This document shows positions 27,600 to 36,301 of a stretch of 64,000 nucleotides of DNA, in pieces; the stretch's first letter is position 1, and each line of letters opens with the position of its first letter. The notes beneath the pieces are model-generated. The model was not told where the DNA came from. It worked only from the letters and a program-made list of their open reading frames with translations, and ran no database searches. Location: NCBI RefSeq assembly GCF_015140235.1, contig NZ_AP023321.1, forward strand, positions 248,001 to 312,000, written 5' to 3'. The DNA is from Solibaculum mannosilyticum (lineage in GTDB: Bacteria > Bacillota > Clostridia > Oscillospirales > Acutalibacteraceae). A program made the translations under genes and the position numbers.

Positions 27600-28247
27600 A
27601 TGGCACGGGGACAGATTGAAAAGCGTGGACAGCGACGCAGGAAATTAAAACCCGTCATTCTGATTGTGACGGAGGGCTCGCAAACCGAGCCAAAGTATTT
27701 TGAACATTATCGCAGCCGCCAGACCAACATTGATATTCGCGTGGTCGGCAGCCACACCAAAGGGGGCGAAACCGATTACCTCGCTCTGATTCGGAAAGCT
27801 GTGGAATACCAAAGCAAAAATCAGCTTTCTGTATCCAATGGCGATGCTGTATGGGTCGTTGCAGACGGTGATGTGAACTATAATACCCCTGATCCTATCG
27901 CGGCCAAAGACAAATTGCTCTCCAAAGCACAGAAAATGGCTGATGCAAAGGGCATTCATATTGCGCTCTCTAATCCTTGTTTTGAATTTTGGTATCTGCT
28001 TCACTTTCAGTACACCACTAAGTTTTTCAAGGATTATCCTGCAGTAAAGAATGCCTTGACCACTTACCTTCCGGATTATGAGAAAACCGGCGATGTGTAT
28101 TCCCAGTTGTCTGCTCATACAACCAATGCTCTCCAGAATGCCAAGCGTGTAGAGCAATATCATCTTCAAAATGGCAGCAGCAAACCGTTTGGAATCGCCG
28201 TCAATCCATTCACCGATATTTATCAACTGGTGGAATCGCTGCTGTAA
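27600..28247 (+). CDS. RloB-like protein of an AbiL-type defence pair
   Basis: 215 residues of the RloB family. The basic start (ARGQIEKRGQRRRKLKP) is followed by a TOPRIM-like order of acidic motifs: VTEGSQTE with a candidate catalytic Glu and VVADGD with candidate Asp pair. The NPCFEFWYLLHF signature is typical of the family. Together with the upstream ATPase it should form an abortive-infection module that protects the host of the element. Its TAA stop is fused to the next promoter. Confidence 0.8.
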   Translation: MARGQIEKRGQRRRKLKPVILIVTEGSQTEPKYFEHYRSRQTNIDIRVVGSHTKGGETDYLALIRKAVEYQSKNQLSVSNGDAVWVVADGDVNYNTPDPIAAKDKLLSKAQKMADAKGIHIALSNPCFEFWYLLHFQYTTKFFKDYPAVKNALTTYLPDYEKTGDVYSQLSAHTTNALQNAKRVEQYHLQNGSSKPFGIAVNPFTDIYQLVESLL

Positions 28248-28315
28248 TTGGCACAGGATTGTCCTTGCATTGGCACAGCCTTGCCCTTGAGCCGTAAATC
28301 CATATCTGTTATACT
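28247..28315 (+). promoter_or_regulatory. P2: promoter of the pilus operon, twin of P1
   Basis: ATTGGC boxes start at 28247 and 28269 (22 bp apart). The -35 TTGAGC is at 28287-28292, then a 17-bp spacer and -10 TATACT at 28310-28315. The 19-bp core GCCCTTGAGCCGTAAATCC and all distances equal those at 12159-12227. The -10 is nearer consensus than that of P1. Confidence 0.78.
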
Positions 28316-28339
28316 TGGTACAGTCAAAAATTTGTAATG

Positions 28340-28369
28340 CAGCCGCTCCGGCCGGGAGCGGCTGTTTTT
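28340..28369 (+). terminator. leader terminator of the pilus operon
   Basis: A perfect 10-bp stem CAGCCGCTCC/GGAGCGGCTG followed by five T, between P2 and the first pilus gene, mirroring the leader terminators after P1. Confidence 0.75.
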
Positions 28370-28383
28370 ATTTCTGAGTAAAG

Positions 28384-28851
28384 GTGGTGGTTTTTATCCA
28401 TAGCATACTGCAAAAGCTCCGCAGTGCATTAAAAAATGAGCGGGGCGAGGCCAACTACTTTTCCACGGTGGTGTTTATCTTCATTGCCGTTGTTTTGCTG
28501 GCCTTTATCATCGACTTGTTCGGTATTATCTCTACAAAACAGGAGCTTGACCATGCAGCCGATCAGATGGTCAAGCAGATCCAGTTGTCCGGCGGCATCA
28601 ACAGCGAGACGGATGCTCTCTTTGATTTCCTCTGTTCGGAGATCGAGGGGGCCGACAATATCACCTATTCGATTGACGCCACATATAAATCTCCCACACC
28701 TTCCGGGATGTCCCGGGCCATCCAGTTGGGAACGCCCTTCTATATTACCATTGAGGGGGATGCCAAGCTGGGCGGCTTCTGGAATCTGGATCTGGTCAAC
28801 ATCACGGTGGTGGCCCGCGGCTCCGGCGTTAGCGAACATTACTGGAAGTGA
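28384..28851 (+). CDS. TadE/DUF4320-like pilin-type protein
   Basis: 155 residues with a short basic leader ending NERGEANYF and one long hydrophobic helix (TVVFIFIAVVLLAFIIDLF), then an extracellular domain. The form matches minor pilins of Tad (type IVc) systems. The start is uncertain: GTG 28384 or 28387 overlap the AAAGGTGG ribosome site, while the best-spaced codon is ATC 28396. It is the first gene after P2. Confidence 0.65.
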   Translation: MVVFIHSILQKLRSALKNERGEANYFSTVVFIFIAVVLLAFIIDLFGIISTKQELDHAADQMVKQIQLSGGINSETDALFDFLCSEIEGADNITYSIDATYKSPTPSGMSRAIQLGTPFYITIEGDAKLGGFWNLDLVNITVVARGSGVSEHYWK

Positions 28852-28859
28852 GGTGGCCT

Positions 28860-29360
28860 ATGAAGCGTTTATTCTCACAGCTGCACCGGCCGCTCCGCAA
28901 CGAGCGGGGGGAGATCACCTTCTTCGCCTGCTTCTTTGTGGTTGGAGTTGTCATGCTCATTTCTTTCCTGCTACTGTATGCTTCGGTGAGAATTACTTGC
29001 ATCAACATCCGCAACGGGGCTAAAATGGAGCTGAACAATCTGAGCGCCACCATCTACGCAGATACTTACCGCTCCCAGAGGGAAACCAATTTTGAAGAGT
29101 ATTTACGCACCCTCTACTCCAGCCGGGACTACACAGAAATGCTGGAGGCCACAGTTGCCGGCGGCCTTGCTGAAAAGGTCCCTCTCTCTACCGATGACTA
29201 CACGGTTTCCGACATCAGCCTTGAATTCAATGTGGTGGGCGACCGTGTGGAATACATCTTTTACTGTGATGTTGACTTCTATGTGCGGATGTTTGGACAC
29301 AGTTACCCCACCATTACCCAGCGGGTAGAACTGACCGGCTACCACAACACCAAATTTTAG
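28860..29360 (+). CDS. second TadE-like pilin-type protein
   Basis: 166 residues from ATG 28860 (GAGGTGG upstream). The leader again ends NERGEITFF before a hydrophobic helix (residues 25-45), followed by an extracellular alpha/beta domain. The shared N-E-R-G-E junction with the previous protein is a likely prepilin peptidase recognition site. Confidence 0.65.
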   Translation: MKRLFSQLHRPLRNERGEITFFACFFVVGVVMLISFLLLYASVRITCINIRNGAKMELNNLSATIYADTYRSQRETNFEEYLRTLYSSRDYTEMLEATVAGGLAEKVPLSTDDYTVSDISLEFNVVGDRVEYIFYCDVDFYVRMFGHSYPTITQRVELTGYHNTKF

Positions 29361-29432
29361 CCGTGCTGTTGAAAATTCAGCCAGAACTACAGTATAGGCT
29401 TTATATAACAGCAAAAAAGGAGTGTATCACAC

Positions 29433-30002
29433 ATGAAGAAGTTTTTCCAATCCAAAGGCTTTATCGTTACTTCGCTGGCCGTCCTCTGTGTTGCCATCCT
29501 GGGTGTCTGCTGGTTTGCCAGCCGGGATCGCACAGAAGATTTCAAGCCGGAAGAATCCCCGCCCAGCAGCACGACCAGCGATTGGTCGGATGGCGGCACA
29601 CAGACAGACGGTGAGAGCGGCGCCGGAGCCTATGCGCCCGGCCAGTCCTCCAGTCCTGAAGAGGAGTACCCCAAGGTGACCTCCGAAACTGAGGATGAAG
29701 TCGTGATCGACTTCACGGACACGGAGAAACCGGAAACAACGCCTCCGCCCGTGCCAGAAGGGAAAACCGAGCGGGAAGACCCCGGTGAAGATCATCCGGT
29801 CAATCCTGACCCGGAAGTGCCCAAGGTCACCACTCCCCCTGCGGAAAAGGAGCCGGCCAATAATGAGCCGGCCCCCGGGGCCAGCAATGGCAACGGTGCC
29901 GTATATGATCCAGTGTTTGGGTGGATTGTCCCCGGTAATGGACAAGAAACTATTGGAGATAGCGATGGAGACATCAACAAGCAGGTCGGCAATATGGGCT
30001 GA
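29433..30002 (+). CDS. membrane-anchored Pro/Glu-rich extracellular protein
   Basis: 189 residues: a basic start, one N-terminal hydrophobic helix (about 10-28), and a disordered extracellular tail rich in P, E, T and S, ending with a conserved-looking GAVYDPVFGWIVPG segment. It resembles uncharacterised proteins encoded in Clostridia pilus clusters. Probably spans the cell wall; exact role unknown. Confidence 0.6.
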   Translation: MKKFFQSKGFIVTSLAVLCVAILGVCWFASRDRTEDFKPEESPPSSTTSDWSDGGTQTDGESGAGAYAPGQSSSPEEEYPKVTSETEDEVVIDFTDTEKPETTPPPVPEGKTEREDPGEDHPVNPDPEVPKVTTPPAEKEPANNEPAPGASNGNGAVYDPVFGWIVPGNGQETIGDSDGDINKQVGNMG

Positions 30003-30031
30003 CCAATCTATGACTGAATATACCCCTGATT

Positions 30032-30062
30032 GGCCGTCACAGAATTGTGGCGGCCTTTCTAT
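30032..30062 (+). terminator. terminator-like hairpin before the secreted protein gene
   Basis: GGCCGTCAC and GTGGCGGCC arms with a T-rich tail (TTTCTATTTT), 13 nt before the next ribosome site. Confidence 0.55.
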
Positions 30063-30082
30063 TTTAAGAAGAACGGAGTGTG

Positions 30083-31777
30083 ATGTATTTGAAGCGACTT
30101 CTCGCCCTCCTGTGCAGCCTTGCCCTGGTATTTTGTTTGCTCCCTTCCACCGCGTTTGCAGAGGGCGGTAACGGAAATATTGACGGTGGTGGCGGCAGCA
30201 TGGGCCAAGGCACATCCTCTAATTTCTGGAATCCTGGAAATGATGGTGTGCGAATCACCGTTGTGGATGCCGATAGCGGAAACGCAATATCCTCACCGAT
30301 TGATTTTACAAATCGATCTCAAAATAATGTCGTTCACTTTGGAAAAGTGAACAAGTTGCAGTATCTTGCCGGCACTGCACTTACTCCCCAATCAGGCGCA
30401 GGTTATGACTATACAAGGCCAATACAGTCTATGCCCACCATCGTCAGCAGTAAGGGGCAGAGCAATATTGAGGCCATCAAGCGGTATTTTTGTTCGGAAT
30501 ATGCCTGCCAGATGGTTGCCCAGGCGGCCGGTGTGGACTATGAGCGGATGATCGCTGGCGACTATAAGCTGCTGATCGAGCCCATTGCATACTTTACGCA
30601 TAACGGCCAGTATTACTGTATGACCGCTACAGAGGCGGCGCTGTATGACCAAAAATCTGGCGGGGCGCTTCGGAAAACCATGACTTCCCTCACCCACAAG
30701 AATCTGCCTCTGTCGATGTTTTTGGAATTTAGCGATCTCGGCCTGCCCGCATGGACAGGCAGCACCACAAGCAAGCAGAGCAACGCTGACATCATCAGCA
30801 GTCTGGGCGTCGGCATTGTCTGGTTTGATGAGCGCCCGCCCGAAGGGGAAATTGAAGCGCCCGATGTAGAATATCGGGTAGACACGGATGTGATCACATC
30901 CGTTACTCTGCGGACGGATACAGATTTAACACCGGACAATCCGGCCTCGGTGACCTTCCATATTCTCGGCACCACCTACCGGGTCAACGATATAGTCATC
31001 CCGGCAGGCGACAGCCAGGTGGTCTGGGTCAAATGGCACACGCCCTCCACTCCACAGTCGGTAACCATCACGGTTTCCGTCAGCGGGGCCTATACCGCAC
31101 AAGATACCTTTGTTGCGGAGATCGTGGACTTGAACGAACATATCCCTCCAGATCCGACAGCAACGGATACCAACCCCAACTACACCGTGCCCTCACTCCC
31201 CAATGAGCCGCAGAAGCTCACTGCCAACTGGGGTGTATGGAGCTGCTACTGGGTACCGGTTTGGGTTTGGTGTGACCACGATGACTGGGGGCACTGGGTC
31301 GATGAAGGCTATTGGGAGTACGAGTACACCGGCTATTCTGCCTCCATCAGCGGTGTGATGTCCCTGATGCCGGATGATATTGTGCCCACGGCCTCCGGGA
31401 AGTCAATGAAGAGCGGGTATGGCGTCAAGCAGGATGTGACAGCCACCCTTTCCACCGACTCGCCCACCAGCCATATCACCCATCCGCAGACGGCATTTTC
31501 CGTGTTTCCCGAGTTCCAGTACGAAACATACTTGCGCCTTCTGCAGCGGGTGTCCAGCGGCCGGAGCGCCAAATTCACCTTCCAGCCCAATGAGTTCTCT
31601 ACCTATAACCGGGCTGTGCATTTCAGTCCGCTATGGTTCCCGGATTCCACAGATTATACCGTCTTCACCCAGGTCTGGGACACTTGGACCCCTGATGGAA
31701 TGTTGAGCATCAACCTGAACGACTATGTTTCAATCGATGGGAGCCTTTATGATGATTGGTACACCAACCGCGAGTAG
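30083..31777 (+). CDS. large secreted protein of the pilus operon (possible tip or adhesin)
   Basis: 564 residues with a signal peptide cleaved after STAFA. The mature part has a mixed N-terminal domain with C-x-x-x-C, an Ig-like beta segment (about 265-350), a proline-rich linker, and a tryptophan/tyrosine-rich C-terminal domain (WSCYWVPVWVWCDHDDWGHW). There is no LPXTG or membrane anchor. In the pilus operon it may be an adhesin or a tip protein, by position only. ATG 30083 or TTG 30089 could start it (GGAG at 4 or 10 nt). Its end overlaps the prepilin peptidase gene by 29 bp. Confidence 0.65.
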   Translation: MYLKRLLALLCSLALVFCLLPSTAFAEGGNGNIDGGGGSMGQGTSSNFWNPGNDGVRITVVDADSGNAISSPIDFTNRSQNNVVHFGKVNKLQYLAGTALTPQSGAGYDYTRPIQSMPTIVSSKGQSNIEAIKRYFCSEYACQMVAQAAGVDYERMIAGDYKLLIEPIAYFTHNGQYYCMTATEAALYDQKSGGALRKTMTSLTHKNLPLSMFLEFSDLGLPAWTGSTTSKQSNADIISSLGVGIVWFDERPPEGEIEAPDVEYRVDTDVITSVTLRTDTDLTPDNPASVTFHILGTTYRVNDIVIPAGDSQVVWVKWHTPSTPQSVTITVSVSGAYTAQDTFVAEIVDLNEHIPPDPTATDTNPNYTVPSLPNEPQKLTANWGVWSCYWVPVWVWCDHDDWGHWVDEGYWEYEYTGYSASISGVMSLMPDDIVPTASGKSMKSGYGVKQDVTATLSTDSPTSHITHPQTAFSVFPEFQYETYLRLLQRVSSGRSAKFTFQPNEFSTYNRAVHFSPLWFPDSTDYTVFTQVWDTWTPDGMLSINLNDYVSIDGSLYDDWYTNRE

Positions 31778-32246
31778 CCTGTGGCCGGCATACCTGCTCA
31801 CCGTTTTCTCTGTTGTGGCTGGTTTTGCTGTTTATGATATTCTGTATAGGCGGGTGCCGGATCGGGCGCTCGCCTTTTTTATGCCCTTCGCCGCTCTGGC
31901 TCCGTTGCTCAAGGTCTGCCTTGCCGGGGACGGTGGGCAGCTCTGGCCCACCGTTGCCGAGGCTTTGGCGGGGGCATTGCTTGGCTTTTGCATCCCTCTG
32001 GCTGCTGCCATGGCAACGGGTGGAACTGGGCTTGGAGGAGGCGATATTAAATTCTGTGGGATACTTGGGCTGATTTACGGCCCTTCCGGGATGGCTCTGG
32101 TTTTCTTTGTGGCCGCAGTCTTTGCCATGCCGATGGTCCTTCTGTTCCGAAGGCTTTCCCGGCTCCGCCAGCCCATCGCCATCCCGTTCTTACCTTTTCT
32201 TGCCTGCGGCTGCTCTGTTGCAACGCTGGCTGAACTATTTTTATGA
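31749..32246 (+). CDS. prepilin peptidase (TadV/CpaA type)
   Basis: A 165-residue A24 aspartate protease with about six membrane helices that cuts the leader of pilins at the membrane. Both catalytic aspartates are visible: YDILYRRVPD near the start and GGGDIKF in the middle (GxGD motif). It lacks the methylase domain, as in the short Tad-type enzymes. GGGAG lies 5-8 nt before ATG 31749/31752. Confidence 0.85.
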   Translation: MMIGTPTASSLWPAYLLTVFSVVAGFAVYDILYRRVPDRALAFFMPFAALAPLLKVCLAGDGGQLWPTVAEALAGALLGFCIPLAAAMATGGTGLGGGDIKFCGILGLIYGPSGMALVFFVAAVFAMPMVLLFRRLSRLRQPIAIPFLPFLACGCSVATLAELFL

Positions 32247-32261
32247 CAGGAGAATGTGCTT

Positions 32262-33104
32262 ATGAAACTCAACAACCGATTTATTTTCGGTATTTTGTCC
32301 CTGGTATTGGCAGCAGTCATTGCTTTTGTGGCTCTGCCCACCATTGCCCGGCAGACCAACGGGAAAACGGAAATTGTCCGCATCACCCAGCCTGTGCTCA
32401 AAGGCGAACAGGTCACCAAAGAAAACGCCGAGGTTGTGGAGGTAGGCGGCTATAACCTTCCCACCAATGTGGCTCACAGCCTTGAGGATGTGGAGGGGCT
32501 GTATGTGACGGCGGATCTGGCTGCGGGCGACTATATTCTCACCAGTAAGGTGAGCAGCGTCCCGATTTCCTCCGATGTGGCGCTCAACGACATCCCCTCT
32601 GGTAAGGTTGCTATCTCCCTGACCGTAAAAACGCTGGCCTCCGGACTGTCGGATAAGCTCCAGCCCAATGATATTGTCCGCATCTATCACTTCCTGGAGA
32701 CTGCGGAGGAAGTACCCGAACTGCGTTTTGTCAAGGTCCTTTCCGTCACGGATTCTGATGGCATCAATGTGGACAATACCAAGGAGCCCACAGAAGATGA
32801 AGAGCCGCAGCAGTCTGCTACCATCACAGTGCTGGCAAGCCCGGAGCAGGCCCGCATCATCACTGAGCTGGAGAACGACGGCGTAGCTCATGTGGCCCTG
32901 ATCTCCCGCAACAATGACCAGCTGGCTGAAGAACTGCTGGCCGAACAGGACAAGACGCTCCAGGAAATTTACTTCCCGGAAACGCTGACAGAGGATGGCG
33001 AGAACGAAGGGACAGATGCAACTGGTGATCCCGCCTCTGCAGAAGATTCGGGTGAGAATACCCAATCGACACCTACCAGTAATACACCGGAAAGCGGTGA
33101 ATGA
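32262..33104 (+). CDS. CpaB/RcpC-like pilus assembly protein
   Basis: 280 residues: one N-terminal membrane helix, then a SAF-like domain (VLKGEQVTKENAEVVEVGG) typical of CpaB/RcpC, and an acidic disordered tail. In Tad systems CpaB spans or stabilises the envelope around the pilus. ATG 32262 has AGGAG upstream. Confidence 0.78.
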   Translation: MKLNNRFIFGILSLVLAAVIAFVALPTIARQTNGKTEIVRITQPVLKGEQVTKENAEVVEVGGYNLPTNVAHSLEDVEGLYVTADLAAGDYILTSKVSSVPISSDVALNDIPSGKVAISLTVKTLASGLSDKLQPNDIVRIYHFLETAEEVPELRFVKVLSVTDSDGINVDNTKEPTEDEEPQQSATITVLASPEQARIITELENDGVAHVALISRNNDQLAEELLAEQDKTLQEIYFPETLTEDGENEGTDATGDPASAEDSGENTQSTPTSNTPESGE

Positions 33105-33190
33105 AACCAGTTTGATAATTTTGATTATGATAATCGAAATTATATTACCGCACAATCAAGGGCATTCCGCCCTTGGGAAAGGAGTTTCCT

Positions 33191-33997
33191 ATGGGAAAAG
33201 TCATTACCGTCTGGGGCAGCCCAGGGAGCGGAAAAAGTATGTTTTCCTGCATTCTGGCAAAAGCCCTGACCCGCGACAAGCGGAAAGCGATCATCATCAA
33301 TGCGGAAATCAGTGTTCCTATGCTTCCGGTGTGGCTGCCGGAGCAGATCATTCAGACCAATGCCTCTGTAGGGCAGGTACTGAGCAGCGTGGAAATCGAT
33401 ACCTCTTTGGTGGCAGGGCATGTTACCGTGCTCAAAAGTTATCCCTTCATTGGAGTGATGGGCTATGCTGCCGGTGAAAATCCGTTGAGTTACCCGGAAG
33501 TCAAGTACGCCATGGTACTCCAGCTGGTCAACGCCGCCGCAAGGCTTGTGGATTTCGTCATTCTGGACTGCAGTTCCAATATGACGAATGTGTTCACGCC
33601 TGCCGCCATTGAGTCAGGGGATCTGGTCATTCGCATCCTGACGCCTGATCTCAAGGGCGTTAATTACTTAAAGGCCCATCAGCCCTTGTTGGGAGATGGG
33701 CGTTTCCACTACGATCAGCACATGACCTTTGCCGGCATGGCCCGCCCTTTCCACGCGCTGGATGAGATGGGCCATATCATCGGCGGATGGGATGGCCTTC
33801 TGCCCTATGGCAAGGAGATCGACCGCTGCGCCACCGAAGGCGGGATGTTCCAGGCCATCAAATACTGCAATCCCAAATACACAGCTTCGCTCAACAAAGT
33901 TTTGGATGCGCTGGAGCAGATGGAGCTGGCTGACCATGCCGCAGAGGATGATGGAAACGAAACCGAGCATTTTGAGGAGGAAACTGCCGATGAATAA
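33191..33997 (+). CDS. TadZ/CpaE-like ATPase
   Basis: 268 residues of the ParA/MinD-like group. A Walker A loop WGSPGSGKS (about 8-16) and a downstream FVILDCSSN give the ATP site. TadZ proteins mark the pole or site where the Tad pilus is built. ATG 33191 has AAAGGAG upstream. It overlaps the CpaF-like gene by 8 bp. Confidence 0.78.
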   Translation: MGKVITVWGSPGSGKSMFSCILAKALTRDKRKAIIINAEISVPMLPVWLPEQIIQTNASVGQVLSSVEIDTSLVAGHVTVLKSYPFIGVMGYAAGENPLSYPEVKYAMVLQLVNAAARLVDFVILDCSSNMTNVFTPAAIESGDLVIRILTPDLKGVNYLKAHQPLLGDGRFHYDQHMTFAGMARPFHALDEMGHIIGGWDGLLPYGKEIDRCATEGGMFQAIKYCNPKYTASLNKVLDALEQMELADHAAEDDGNETEHFEEETADE

Positions 33998-35420
33998 TCT
34001 CAATGACATTTTCTTCGCTCCTGCGGCCAATCAGGACCTTACCTATGAACAGATTCTGGAAGATGTACAGCGGTATTTTGCGGAAAACCACGCCGCCACG
34101 ATTGCAGAGGCCGGCGATGGAAATACCGACCGCGCCTCCTCCCTTTTGAAAGAACTGATGGTGCAGTACATCGTCAAGCGAAAATACGCCATCGAGGGGC
34201 TGACCACGGAGGAACTGTGCGAGAAGCTCTATGAGGACATGGCCGGGTACTCCTTCCTGAAAAAGTGGATCTACAAACCCGGTATTGAGGAGGTCAACAT
34301 CAATGCCTACAACGACATTGAGGTGATTGAAGCCGGCGGGCGCAGCGTTAAAATCCCGGACAAGTTTTCCTCTCCACAGCACGCTATTGATGTGGTCCGG
34401 CGCATGCTCAACGCCTGCGGCATGGTCATAGACGATACCATGCCCAGCGTGATCGGATTCCTGGATAAGAATGTGCGTATCTCTGTGGATAAGACGCCGA
34501 TTGTTGACCCGGAGGTGGGGATCAACGCTTCCATCCGTATCGTAAATCAACAAACGGTTTCTGCACAGAAGCTGTTGGACTCCGGCAGTGCAACAGCGGA
34601 AATGCTTCATTTTCTGACCGCCTGCATCCGCTATGGCGTATCCGTCTGCATTGCCGGGGCCACCGGCTCCGGCAAAACTACCATCATGGCATGGCTGTTG
34701 TCCCAGGTCCCTGACAACCGACGCCTCATCACGATTGAGGAGGGCAGCCGCGAATTTGATCTGGTTAAGCGGGACGAAAATGGAAACATTCTGAATTCCG
34801 TAGTCCATCTGCTCACCCGGCCCAGCGAAAATCCTTCCTTGAACATCAACCAGGACTTCCTGCTGGAGCGGGTCCTTCGTAAGCACCCGGATGTGATCGG
34901 CGTCGGTGAGATGCGGTCTGCGGCAGAAAGCCTGTCCGCTGCAGAAAGCTCCCGTACCGGCCATACTGTCTGCACCACAATCCACTCTAACAGCTGCGCT
35001 TCTACTTACCGGCGCATGATGACGCTCGCAAAGCGAAAGTATATGATGGGCGATGATGTTTTGATGCAGATCATGGTCGAAGCCTATCCAATCATCGTCT
35101 TCACAAAGCAGCTGGAAGACCGAAGCCGTAAAATCATGGAGATCATCGAGGGGGAAGGCTGTGAGGGCGAACGGCTGATTTACCGCACCCTCTACTCTTA
35201 CAATGTGCTGGACAACACTGTTGATGCAGATGGACGGCCCCTTGTGGTCGGCCGCCACAAAAAAGTTTCCGAGATGTCCAGCTCATTGCAGAAGCGTCTC
35301 CTGGACAATGGGATTTCCCATAAGGAGCTGGATGAATTTCTTGAGCACGACAAGGAGGTGTTGAACGGATGCCGTGGGTTTACATCATATGCTTCGCCCT
35401 CATCGCCGCTGGACTCCTAA
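33990..35420 (+). CDS. CpaF/TadA-type pilus assembly ATPase
   Basis: The 476-residue motor ATPase of the Tad pilus (type II/IV secretion family). It has an N-terminal helical domain, Walker A GATGSGKTT (about 223) and the Asp/His boxes around RKHPDVIGVGEMRSAAES. GAGGAGG lies 10 nt before ATG 33990. The 3' end overlaps the TadB-like gene by 52 bp. Confidence 0.92.
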   Translation: MNNLNDIFFAPAANQDLTYEQILEDVQRYFAENHAATIAEAGDGNTDRASSLLKELMVQYIVKRKYAIEGLTTEELCEKLYEDMAGYSFLKKWIYKPGIEEVNINAYNDIEVIEAGGRSVKIPDKFSSPQHAIDVVRRMLNACGMVIDDTMPSVIGFLDKNVRISVDKTPIVDPEVGINASIRIVNQQTVSAQKLLDSGSATAEMLHFLTACIRYGVSVCIAGATGSGKTTIMAWLLSQVPDNRRLITIEEGSREFDLVKRDENGNILNSVVHLLTRPSENPSLNINQDFLLERVLRKHPDVIGVGEMRSAAESLSAAESSRTGHTVCTTIHSNSCASTYRRMMTLAKRKYMMGDDVLMQIMVEAYPIIVFTKQLEDRSRKIMEIIEGEGCEGERLIYRTLYSYNVLDNTVDADGRPLVVGRHKKVSEMSSSLQKRLLDNGISHKELDEFLEHDKEVLNGCRGFTSYASPSSPLDS

Positions 35421-36301
35421 CGCTGTTTGGTGTGCGGCCGGGCGATTTCATTGATGCGCTTTTCCGGTCACAGCGCAAGTCGGCCACTCTGACCGATGAA
35501 TTGAATGTTCTGATGGGTACTCCGGCCAAAGGCTTCTTTAATCAGGACTTTGAATTAAAGCAAATCCTCAAAGGCACCGGGCGGGCTGACCGGTATGAAG
35601 CAGTCAAACGGCTGACTCTGATCCTGTTCGCGGTGGGCGGCGCCCTGGCGCTGCTGATTGGCAATGTGTACATGGTCCCGATTTTAGGGATCGGATTTTC
35701 ACTCGCTCCTATTTGGTATCTGCGCAGCACCGCAGCCAGTTATAAAAAGCATTTGAACGAAGAACTGGAAACGGCCATCTCCATCATCACCACTTCCTAC
35801 CTGCGCACAGAGGACCTGATCCGGGCAGTCAAGGAAAACCTGCCCTACATCAATGAGCCGGTGAAGGCCAATTTTGAGGCATTTGTCTATGAGGCAGAGT
35901 TGATTAACGCAAATACTACGAGTGCCATCAATTCGCTCAAAATGAAGATTCCAAACCGTGTTTTCCATGAGTGGGCTAACATCCTCATTCAGTGCCAGTC
36001 TGACCGGGCCATGAAAAATACGCTGCCTACCATCGCCCAGAAGTTTTCTGATGTTCGTGTGGTGCAGTCGGAGCTGGAGGCTATGATGCAGGGGCCGCGC
36101 CGGGAGGCGATCACGATGATGTTCCTTGTGATCGCCAATGTACCGCTGCTTTATTTCCTGAATGAAGATTGGTTTCACACGCTGCTCTTCACCACGCCGG
36201 GCAAAATCGCTTTGGCAATCTGCGCAGCCATTATCCTGTTTGCCCTGACCCAGATCATGAAACTGAGCAGGCCCATTGAATATGGAGGTGACAGCGCATG
36301 A
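35369..36301 (+). CDS. TadB-like pilus platform protein
   Basis: 310 residues with N-terminal and paired central/C-terminal membrane helices around a cytoplasmic helical domain: the GspF/TadB inner-membrane platform that receives the motor. AAGGAGG precedes ATG 35369. It overlaps both neighbours, TadC by 4 bp (ATGA). Confidence 0.85.
   Translation: MPWVYIICFALIAAGLLTLFGVRPGDFIDALFRSQRKSATLTDELNVLMGTPAKGFFNQDFELKQILKGTGRADRYEAVKRLTLILFAVGGALALLIGNVYMVPILGIGFSLAPIWYLRSTAASYKKHLNEELETAISIITTSYLRTEDLIRAVKENLPYINEPVKANFEAFVYEAELINANTTSAINSLKMKIPNRVFHEWANILIQCQSDRAMKNTLPTIAQKFSDVRVVQSELEAMMQGPRREAITMMFLVIANVPLLYFLNEDWFHTLLFTTPGKIALAICAAIILFALTQIMKLSRPIEYGGDSA

Noticed and set aside
30083-31777. 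Cell-wall-anchored (LPXTG) protein
   Set aside because: No sorting signal or C-terminal hydrophobic segment.
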